Of a stretch of 7,522 nt of DNA, positions 1-4,795 are shown one piece after another (within the stretch, counting starts at the first letter, position 1; every line of letters starts with the position of its first letter). The translations under genes and the position numbers were made by a program. The DNA is from JBFKAV01 sp041621405 (GTDB taxonomy: Bacteria > Pseudomonadota > Alphaproteobacteria > Rhodobacterales > Rhodobacteraceae). The notes under the pieces were generated by a model. It was given only the letters and a program-made list of their open reading frames with translations, was not told the DNA's origin and searched no databases. The DNA is taken from assembly GCA_041621405.1 (NCBI GenBank), contig JBFKAV010000163.1, forward strand, positions 1-7,522, read 5' to 3'.

Positions 1-36
1 GTCGACCTCAGGCGCGCGGAGCAGCTGGTGGCGTGA
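1..36 (+). CDS. possible 3' end of an upstream plus-strand gene (11 codons)
   Basis: Reading from base 1 in frame 1 gives VDLRRAEQLVA and then TGA at 34-36. Two strong hairpins and a purine-rich tail follow at once, as expected after a gene end, which is the main reason to call this the tail of a coding region. It would converge on the minus-strand lactate dehydrogenase gene. Eleven residues are too few to name a product, and the frame could be open by chance. Not identified. Confidence 0.3.
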   Translation, partial: VDLRRAEQLVA

Positions 37-41
37 TGCCT

Positions 42-61
42 CCGGTGGCATTCGCCACCGG
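42..61. terminator. GC-rich hairpin downstream of the stop at 34-36
   Basis: CCGGTGGC (42-49) pairs perfectly with GCCACCGG (54-61) around a four-base ATTC loop, an 8-bp stem. It starts five bases after the putative stop codon. No T-tract follows, so it is not a textbook intrinsic terminator. Position between convergent genes suggests a 3'-end stabiliser or a part of a terminator serving either strand. Confidence 0.45.
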
Positions 62-69
62 ACCGGCGC

Positions 70-90
70 CGGGGGGACGGCGTCCCCCCG
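70..90. terminator. second GC-rich hairpin in the convergent gap
   Basis: CGGGGGGAC (70-78) pairs perfectly with GTCCCCCCG (82-90) around a GGC loop, a 9-bp stem. The palindrome CCGGCGCCGG (63-72) overlaps its left edge, so alternative folds are possible. Together with the hairpin at 42-61 it fills the space between the convergent gene ends. On the minus strand it lies 60 bases past the lactate dehydrogenase stop. Confidence 0.45.
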
Positions 91-149
91 CACCCCCCTG
101 AGGTGTTTGGAACAAGAGGAAGAAGGGACGGGCCGCGATCGGGGGGCGG

Positions 150-1544
150 TCAGCCCAGGATCTTTCCGGGGTTCATGATCCCCTGCGGGTCGATCGCGGC
201 CTTGAGGGCCGCCATCACGTCGAGGGCGGGGCCGAGCTCCTTCTTCAGGTAGGGGCGCTTGCCCTGGCCGATGCCGTGCTCGCCGGTGCAGGTGCCTTCC
301 ATCGAGATCGCCAGGTCGTTGAGCCAGCCGACATAGGCCTGGGCGCGGGCGCGCTCCTCTGCGCTCTCGCCGTCGATCAGGATCAGCACGTGGAAGTTGC
401 CGTCGCCGGCATGGCCGACGATCGGCGCGAGGAGGCCCATCGCCTCGGCCTTCTCCTGCGCCGCGGTGACCGCCTCGGCGAGCCGCGAGATCGGCACGCA
501 GACGTCGGTGGAATGGCCCAGGGCGCCGGGGCGGAGGCCGAGGCAGGCCCAGTAGGCATCGTGCCGCGCCTGCCAAAGCCTGCTGCGCTCCTCGGCGCTG
601 GCGGTCCAGGAGAATCCGCCGCCGCCGGAATCGGCCGCGATCGCGCCGAAGCTCTCGGCCTGCTCGACGACGCCTGCGGCGCTGCCGTGGAATTCGAGGA
701 GAAGCAGCGGCGTTTCGGGGAGCGCCAGGCCGGAATGGGCGTTGACCGCCTTCACGGTCAGGGGATCGAGGAGCTCGATCCGGGCGACCGGGAGCCCGTA
801 CTGGATGGTCGCGATCACCGCCTCGGCGGCGGCGCCGACGGAGGGGAAGGAACAAGAGGCGGCGGAGATCGCCTCGGGGATGCCGGAAAGCCGGAGGGTG
901 AGCTCGGTGATCAGCCCGAGCGTGCCCTCGGCGCCGACGAAGAGCCGGGCGAGGTCGTAGCCGGCCGCGCTTTTCTTCGCCCGTCCGCCGGTGCAGATCA
1001 GCCGGCCGTCGGGAAGCACGACCTCAAGCGCCAGCACCGCGTCCTTCATCGTGCCGTAGCGCACCGCGTTGGTGCCCGAGGCGCGGGTCGCGGCCATGCC
1101 GCCGAGCGAGGCGTCGGCGCCGGGGTCGATCGGGAAGAAGAGGCCGGTGTCGCGCAGATGGGTGTTGAGCTGGGTGCGGGTGACGCCGGGCTGGACCACG
1201 GCGTCGAGATCGGCCTCGTGGACGGCGAGGACCCGGTTCATGGCCGAGGTGTCGATCGAGACGCCGCCGCGGGGCGCGTTGACCTGGCCCTCGAGCGAGG
1301 TGCCGGTGCCGAAGGGGATCACCGGCACCCGGTGGTCGGCGCAGATGCGGACGATTTCGGCGGCCTCCGCGGCGGTCTCGGGGAAGGCGACACCGTCGGG
1401 CGGCTCGGGGGCGATCCAGGTCGTGGTGTGGGCATGCTGGTCAAGGAGCGCCCGGCCGGTCTGCAGCCGGTCCCCGAGCCGCTGGCGCAGGATCCCGAGG
1501 GCGGCGGCGATGCCGGCCTCATTGCGGGGCGGGGCGTCTGCCAT
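150..1544 (-). CDS. dld: FAD-linked D-lactate dehydrogenase (cytochrome), GlcD/LDHD family
   Basis: The 464-residue product belongs to the vanillyl-alcohol-oxidase-type FAD flavoproteins that oxidise D-lactate or a similar D-2-hydroxy acid and pass electrons to the respiratory chain. Visible marks, numbered from the chosen start, are the FAD-binding stretch FGTGTSLEGQ (about 78-87), DPGADASLGG (about 141-150) and GAEGTLGLIT (204-213), then the C-terminal oxidase part with HAGDGNFH (378-385), GTCTGEHGIGQGKR (417-430) and the closing MNPGKIL (457-463). His378, His385 and Glu422 are the expected divalent-metal ligands of this family. Length is normal for LDHD-like enzymes, and no signal peptide is seen. 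The start at 1544 is preferred over the upstream in-frame ATG at 1625 because GGAGGA lies six bases before it and the extra 27 residues look non-coding. Glycolate oxidase GlcD or D-2-hydroxyglutarate dehydrogenase are close relatives, so the substrate is inferred. Confidence 0.88.
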   Translation of the reverse strand: MADAPPRNEAGIAAALGILRQRLGDRLQTGRALLDQHAHTTTWIAPEPPDGVAFPETAAEAAEIVRICADHRVPVIPFGTGTSLEGQVNAPRGGVSIDTSAMNRVLAVHEADLDAVVQPGVTRTQLNTHLRDTGLFFPIDPGADASLGGMAATRASGTNAVRYGTMKDAVLALEVVLPDGRLICTGGRAKKSAAGYDLARLFVGAEGTLGLITELTLRLSGIPEAISAASCSFPSVGAAAEAVIATIQYGLPVARIELLDPLTVKAVNAHSGLALPETPLLLLEFHGSAAGVVEQAESFGAIAADSGGGGFSWTASAEERSRLWQARHDAYWACLGLRPGALGHSTDVCVPISRLAEAVTAAQEKAEAMGLLAPIVGHAGDGNFHVLILIDGESAEERARAQAYVGWLNDLAISMEGTCTGEHGIGQGKRPYLKKELGPALDVMAALKAAIDPQGIMNPGKILG

Positions 1545-1550
1545 CCTCTG

Positions 1551-1556
1551 TCCTCC
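1551..1556 (-). promoter_or_regulatory. ribosome binding site that fixes the dld start
   Basis: On the minus strand the sequence reads GGAGGA, then six bases, then ATG at 1544-1542. This is a strong Shine-Dalgarno match at a good distance. It decides the start at 1544 against the longer frame beginning at 1625, which has no comparable site. Confidence 0.75.
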
Positions 1557-1636
1557 GGGGCACTGGCGCGGTCTTTGGTGCCATGCGCAGGGGGAGCGTG
1601 CAACCGCGGCTTGTTCCATCTGCAAGGTCGCTCTAC

Positions 1637-2440
1637 ATGGGACCCATGGCTTTCACGGTCCCATACCTCCATCGGCACCCGGCCGTGGCGGTGATCCGGC
1701 TATCGGGGATGATCGCCGCCGGCCCGCGGGGGCTGTCGGACGCGAGCCTCGCGCCGGTGATCGAGCGGGCATTCCGGAGGCGAAGACCGGCGGCGGTGGC
1801 GCTTCTGGTCAATTCCCCCGGCGGGTCGGCGGCGCAGAGCTCGCTGATCGCGGCGCGGATCCGGCGGCTGGCGGCCGAGAAGGAGGTGCCGGTCTATGCC
1901 TTCGTGGAGGACCTGGCGGCCTCGGGCGGCTACTGGCTGGCCACGGCGGCCGACGAGATCTGGGTCGACGAGAACTCGATCCTGGGCTCGATAGGGGTGA
2001 TCTTCGCCTCCTTTGGCTTCGACCGGCTTCTGGCCAGGCAGGGGGTGGAGCGGCGGGTGCACACCGCCGGCGAGGCGAAGAGCTTCATGGACCCGTTCGC
2101 GCCGGAGCGCCCCGAGGACGTGGCCCGGCTGAAGGCGCTGCAGGCGCCAATCCACGCGGGCTTCATCGCCCATGTGAAGGCGCGCCGGGGCGGGAAGCTC
2201 GACGAAGGGCGTGACCTCTTCACCGGCGAGGTCTGGGTCGGGCGGCAGGCGGTCGAGGCGGGTCTGGCCGACGGCGTCGGGCACCTGGTGCCGATGATGA
2301 AGGAGCGCTTCGGCGACAAGGTGCGGTTCCTGCACTACGGGCCACGACGCTCACTGCTCAGGCGGCTCGGGGCCGCAGCGGTGGGCGAGGCGCTCGGGGC
2401 CGCGGAAGAACGCGCGCTCTGGGCGCGGTTCGGCCTCTGA
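1637..2440 (+). CDS. S49 family peptidase, SohB/SppA-like, without membrane anchor
   Basis: The 267-residue product is a short serine protease of the signal-peptide-peptidase A clan, using a Ser-Lys dyad. Visible features are the NSPGG oxyanion-hole motif (59-63), the nucleophile in AASGGYW (Ser96), and the general-base lysine in AGEAKSFMDPF (Lys148). It has no N-terminal hydrophobic anchor, unlike E. coli SppA or SohB, and is a single catalytic domain of less than half the length of SppA. It may therefore be cytosolic or peripherally bound. AAGG at 1624-1627 with a nine-base gap supports ATG 1637; ATG 1646 (starting MAFTVPYL) is equally acceptable from family starts, and a longer frame from 1583 lacks a binding site. 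It heads a four-gene cluster, its stop one base before the next start. The role (cleared signal peptides, misfolded membrane proteins, or other) is not shown by the sequence. Confidence 0.87.
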   Translation: MGPMAFTVPYLHRHPAVAVIRLSGMIAAGPRGLSDASLAPVIERAFRRRRPAAVALLVNSPGGSAAQSSLIAARIRRLAAEKEVPVYAFVEDLAASGGYWLATAADEIWVDENSILGSIGVIFASFGFDRLLARQGVERRVHTAGEAKSFMDPFAPERPEDVARLKALQAPIHAGFIAHVKARRGGKLDEGRDLFTGEVWVGRQAVEAGLADGVGHLVPMMKERFGDKVRFLHYGPRRSLLRRLGAAAVGEALGAAEERALWARFGL

Positions 2441-2441
2441 C

Positions 2442-2618
2442 ATGCTGCTCAAGATCATCACCTTCTTCCTGATCGGGATGGCGGTGCTGGCGCTTCTCGG
2501 GCGGCTGCGGCTGCCGCGGCCGGGGCGCAGGGGCGACCTGCCGCCGAAGCCGCGCAAGTGCCCTGATTGCGGCGCCTACGTGATCGGCAAGGGGCCGTGC
2601 CGCTGCAAGGGTGGCTGA
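2442..2618 (+). CDS. 58-residue membrane-anchored zinc-ribbon-like small protein
   Basis: The frame begins ATG 2442, one base after the peptidase stop, and ends TGA 2616-2618. The product has a hydrophobic N-terminal helix (about residues 5-19, LLKIITFFLIGMAVLALL region), then a basic, proline- and arginine-rich linker (21-38), then a C-terminal Cys cluster CPDCG at 40-44 and CRC at 53-55. Four cysteines in CxxC-x9-CxC spacing suggest a small metal-binding knuckle facing the cytoplasm (positive-inside rule). It has no own Shine-Dalgarno sequence and is probably translationally coupled to the peptidase. Third codon positions are almost all G or C, like the neighbours, which supports real coding. 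I do not recognise a named family; similar short proteins are usually annotated as hypothetical. Function unknown; co-expression with a protease and a cation exchanger is the only clue. Confidence 0.72.
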   Translation: MLLKIITFFLIGMAVLALLGRLRLPRPGRRGDLPPKPRKCPDCGAYVIGKGPCRCKGG

Positions 2619-2623
2619 GGAGG
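2617..2623 (+). promoter_or_regulatory. ribosome binding site that fixes the antiporter start
   Basis: GAGGAGG overlaps the stop codon of the small upstream gene and lies five bases before GTG 2629. The alternative in-frame GTG at 2611 would start inside the upstream gene and ahead of this site, so 2629 is the better start. Confidence 0.65.
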
Positions 2624-2628
2624 GGCCG

Positions 2629-3672
2629 GTGCTCTATGACCTCGGCGCCATCGGCCTTGGCTTTGCAATACTCGCGGTGGCCGGGGACTGGCTGGTCAAG
2701 GGCGCGGTGGGGCTGGCGCTGAGGCTGGGCATTCCGGCCTTGATCGTGGGACTGACGGTGGTGGCCTTCGGCACCTCGGCGCCGGAGCTGCTGGTCTCGA
2801 TCAGGGCCGTCACCGGCGGCGCGCCGGCAATCGCGCTGGGCAACGTGGTGGGGTCGAACATCGCCAACGTGCTCCTGGTGATCGGGCTGCCGGCGATGAT
2901 CTCGGCCCTGCACACCAGCCGTCTCGACACCGCCCGGAGCTACCTGGTCATGCTCGGCGCCTCGGCGCTCTTCATCGGGCTCGCCTTCACCGGCACCTTC
3001 CGCTGGTGGGCCGGGCTGGTCCTGCTCGCCGTGCTCGGGTGGATGCTCTGGCAGTCCTATGCCCATGCCGCGGCGCACCGGGCGGCGAACCACCGGGCTG
3101 CGGGGAAGAAAGCGTTGGCGCGGGAGATGCCAGTGGCGGAGGCGCTGGCAGAGGGCGGCCTGGCGGAGGCTGACGCGGACCGCGCCAAGGAGGCGCTGGC
3201 GGCGGCGACCGTAGAGGCGCCGGAGACACCGGGGTGGAAGATCGCGGCCTTTCTGCTCGCGGGGCTCGCGGGCCTGCCGGCCGGGGCGCACCTGCTGGTC
3301 GAGGGCGCTGTCGACATCGCGCGGCTCCTCGGCGTGGGCGAGGCGATCATCGGGCTGACGCTGGTGGCGCTCGGCACATCGCTGCCGGAGCTCGCCACGA
3401 CGGTGATGGCGGCGCTCCGCAAGTCGGCCGACGTGGCGCTCGGCAACGTGATCGGCTCGAACCTCTTCAACCTCACCGGCATCGTCGGAATCACCGCGCT
3501 GGTGGCGCCGGTGCCGGTGGCCCCGGAGTTCCTGCGCTTCGACCTCTGGGTGATGCTGGGCGCCTCGCTCCTGCTCGCGCCCTTCATCTTCAACCAGCGC
3601 GACATCGGCTTCTGGACCGGCGCCTTGTTCGTGGCCGGCTACGTGGCCTATGTGGTTGCGCTTCTGGCGTGA
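2629..3672 (+). CDS. calcium/sodium antiporter, CaCA family (YrbG-like)
   Basis: The 347-residue integral membrane protein exchanges Na+ (possibly with K+) for Ca2+ across the inner membrane. The hallmark pair of inverted alpha-repeats is present: GTSAPE (48-53) with GNVVGSN (71-77) in the first half, and GTSLPE (249-254) with GNVIGSN (272-278) in the second. Glu53 and Glu254 are the expected cation-binding acids. About ten hydrophobic segments can be traced. Between the halves lies a hydrophilic, Ala/Glu-rich loop (about 144-202) that is longer than in E. coli YrbG (about 325 residues) and may be a regulatory or simply low-complexity linker. The start is GTG 2629, set by GAGGAGG five bases upstream. 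It is third in the cluster, ten bases after the small zinc-ribbon gene and eleven before the reductase. Ion selectivity is inferred from family only. Confidence 0.9.
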   Translation: MLYDLGAIGLGFAILAVAGDWLVKGAVGLALRLGIPALIVGLTVVAFGTSAPELLVSIRAVTGGAPAIALGNVVGSNIANVLLVIGLPAMISALHTSRLDTARSYLVMLGASALFIGLAFTGTFRWWAGLVLLAVLGWMLWQSYAHAAAHRAANHRAAGKKALAREMPVAEALAEGGLAEADADRAKEALAAATVEAPETPGWKIAAFLLAGLAGLPAGAHLLVEGAVDIARLLGVGEAIIGLTLVALGTSLPELATTVMAALRKSADVALGNVIGSNLFNLTGIVGITALVAPVPVAPEFLRFDLWVMLGASLLLAPFIFNQRDIGFWTGALFVAGYVAYVVALLA

Positions 3673-3683
3673 GGGAGGCGGCG

Positions 3684-4466
3684 ATGGCGGGACGGGCATT
3701 GGTGACGGGCGCGGGCAGGCGGCTGGGCCGGGCGATGGCGCTCCATCTCGGGGCGCGCGGCTTCGACGTGGCGGTCCATTATGCCGCCTCGGCCGAGGCC
3801 GCGGCGGAAGTGGTGGCCGAGCTCCGCGCGATGGGGCGCCGGGCCGTGGCGCTTCGGGCCGATCTTCTCGTCGAGGCCGAAGTGCAGGCCCTGGCCCCGG
3901 CCGCGTTTGAGGCGCTGGGCGGGCCGCTCACCGTCCTGGTCAACAACGCCTCGATCTTCGAGCATGACCGCGTCGAGACCGCGACCCGCGAAAGCTGGGA
4001 CCGGCATTTCGAATCGAACCTGCGCGCGCCCTTCGTACTGACCCAGCATCTGGCGGCCGGGGCGCCGGAGCCCAAGACCGACGCGGCGGGCGAGCCGGTG
4101 GCGCAGGCGCTCGTCGTCAACATGATCGACCAGCGGGTGCGGAAGCTCACGCCGGAGTTCATGACCTACACGCTGGCCAAGATGGGGCTCTGGGCCCTCA
4201 CCCGGACCGCGGCGCAGGCGCTGGCGCCGAAGGTCAGGGTGAACGCGATCGGCCCGGGGCCGACGCTCAGGGGCGCGCGGCAGTCGGAGGCGCATTTCGC
4301 GCGGCAGCGCGCGGCCACGGTTCTGGGGCGCGGCGCCGGCACAGGGGACATCACCGCCGCGCTCGGCTACTTCCTGGATGCGCCGTCGGTGACCGGCCAG
4401 TTGATCTGCGTCGATGGCGGCCAGCATCTGGCCTGGCAGACGCCCGACGTGCTGGGTGTGGAATAG
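3684..4466 (+). CDS. SDR oxidoreductase of pteridine reductase (PTR1/FolM) type
   Basis: The 260-residue product is a classical-length short-chain dehydrogenase. Its cofactor motif is TGAGRRLG (8-15), the TGxxxRLG form typical of PTR1, followed by VHYAAS (31-36), which corresponds to the NADPH-phosphate-binding stretch of that family. NNAS lies at 87-90. At the usual catalytic serine position there is an aspartate: NMIDQRV (146-152, Asp149), then Tyr162 and Lys166 (YTLAK). The Asp-13-Tyr-4-Lys spacing equals that of Leishmania PTR1 (Asp181, Tyr194, Lys198). The PGPTL and VDGG segments complete the fold. Likely reaction: NADPH-dependent reduction of a dihydropterin (dihydromonapterin or dihydrobiopterin) or dihydrofolate. 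GGGAGG (3673-3678), five bases upstream, supports ATG 3684. It is the last gene of the cluster. The pterin role is inferred from motifs; another SDR substrate is possible. Confidence 0.83.
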   Translation: MAGRALVTGAGRRLGRAMALHLGARGFDVAVHYAASAEAAAEVVAELRAMGRRAVALRADLLVEAEVQALAPAAFEALGGPLTVLVNNASIFEHDRVETATRESWDRHFESNLRAPFVLTQHLAAGAPEPKTDAAGEPVAQALVVNMIDQRVRKLTPEFMTYTLAKMGLWALTRTAAQALAPKVRVNAIGPGPTLRGARQSEAHFARQRAATVLGRGAGTGDITAALGYFLDAPSVTGQLICVDGGQHLAWQTPDVLGVE

Positions 4467-4578
4467 CCGCATCAGTCAGACGCTGACGCCGCGATGCCGC
4501 GGGCAAGGGGGATTGACTTGTGCACTGCGTGCTTCGGTGTCACGCGCGTGTTACGATTCTGTCAGGGAAATCATAGAT

Positions 4579-4607
4579 TTGCCACGGGGCCAAAATTCTT
4601 TCATTAG
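4579..4607 (+). promoter_or_regulatory. weak sigma-70-type promoter candidate for uvrC
   Basis: TTGCCA (4579-4584) matches the -35 consensus at five of six bases. After 17 bases comes CATTAG (4602-4607), only three of six for the -10 box, in an AT-rich stretch. Transcription would start near 4614, giving a leader of about 70 bases before the small leader frame and about 180 before uvrC. This is the best pair I found, but the -10 is poor. Confidence 0.25.
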
Positions 4608-4681
4608 AAATCAATGGGTTGCTGGACTGCCCAATTTTTAGGCAAGCTGACGAAACGGGCCGAAAACAAGGAAGAATCCGG

Positions 4682-4795
4682 ATGCCCCAGAAGATATCGA
4701 CGGAGTTATCCACAGAAGCCGTGGAATTGTTTCCACTTGAACACACGCGAGGGGCGAGGCAGCCGGAGGCGAGAATCAGGGTTCAGGTTGCATGA
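4682..4795 (+). CDS. putative 37-residue leader peptide overlapping the uvrC start
   Basis: The frame starts at ATG 4682, preceded by AAGGAAG (4668-4674) with a seven-base gap, a better ribosome binding site than anything directly before uvrC. It runs 37 codons (MPQKISTELS near the start, IRVQVA at the end) and stops with TGA 4793-4795, overlapping the uvrC ATG as ATGA. This is the classic arrangement for translational coupling. Against it being a functional protein, only about 61 percent of third positions are G or C, well below the surrounding genes, and the peptide has no recognisable motif. It may act only by being translated, delivering ribosomes to uvrC. A perfect DnaA box lies inside it, at codons 9-11. 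Could be chance. Confidence 0.35.
   Translation: MPQKISTELSTEAVELFPLEHTRGARQPEARIRVQVA
4706..4714 (+). promoter_or_regulatory. perfect DnaA box (TTATCCACA)
   Basis: TTATCCACA is an exact match to the high-affinity DnaA binding sequence and is the only one I see in the window. It lies 78 bases before the uvrC start in the AT-enriched leader. A single box without clustered partners does not make a replication origin. It could be a DnaA regulatory or titration site, or a chance match. Confidence 0.45.

Larger units (their letters stand above)
37..130 (+). repeat. probable Rhodobacteraceae-type post-gene intergenic element
   Basis: The block consists of TGCCTCCGG-type sequence, two GC hairpins (42-61 and 70-90), a C-rich run with CCTGAGG, and a purine-rich tail TTTGGAACAAGAGGAAGAAG (107-126). 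The order 'CCTCCGG / GC hairpin / TTTGGAACAAG-GAAG' resembles a sequence I recall as recurring after many genes in Rhodobacteraceae genomes. Only one full copy is visible in this window, so the claim that it is a dispersed repeat rests on recall. The short string TGCCTCCGG does recur at 6756-6764 inside another intergenic hairpin. Confidence 0.4.
4467..4791. other. 325-base AT-enriched control region upstream of uvrC
   Basis: This is the longest gap without a conserved gene and the most AT-rich part of the window (notably 4550-4700). It holds a short GTCAG-ACG-CTGAC hairpin just after the reductase stop (4475-4487), a weak promoter candidate, an imperfect hairpin followed by ATTTTTA (4614-4640), a perfect DnaA box, GANTC sites, and a leader reading frame ending over the uvrC start. 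No tRNA or recognisable riboswitch is seen. I see no consensus alphaproteobacterial LexA site (GTTC-N7-GTTC). Confidence 0.7.

Noticed and set aside
276..1694. 472-codon plus-strand frame opposite the lactate dehydrogenase
   Set aside because: Gly/Ala/Arg/Asp-rich shadow running antisense to a gene with clear family motifs, and it crosses into the S49 gene region in another frame.
3234..3683. Upstream extension of the reductase frame through the antiporter gene
   Set aside because: The extra residues are a low-complexity Arg/Gly/Ala shadow of the antiporter. The Shine-Dalgarno at 3673-3678 and the family start both place the beginning at 3684.
2458..3699. 413-codon minus-strand frame opposite the antiporter
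   Set aside because: Very rich in Arg, His, Gln and Pro, with no motif; it mirrors the codon structure of the antiporter. A shadow.
4475..4487. GTCAG-ACG-CTGAC hairpin after the reductase gene as a terminator
   Set aside because: Only a 5-bp stem with a three-base loop and no T-run. Too weak to call.
4513..4541. TTGACT as a -35 box upstream of uvrC
   Set aside because: Good -35 match, but 16-18 bases downstream there is only GC-rich sequence (GGTGTC and neighbours) with no usable -10.
4414..4641. 75-codon plus-strand frame across the reductase end and the intergenic region
   Set aside because: Starts inside the reductase gene in another frame, lacks a ribosome binding site and has no recognisable composition or motif.
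4706..4714. Replication origin at the DnaA box
   Set aside because: A single box, no cluster of boxes, and no origin-type neighbours such as dnaA, parAB, hemE or repABC.
4720..4750. Possible LexA/SOS box before uvrC (GTTTCCACTTGAAC)
   Set aside because: Does not match the alphaproteobacterial GTTC-N7-GTTC direct repeat, and the symmetry is imperfect with the wrong spacing.
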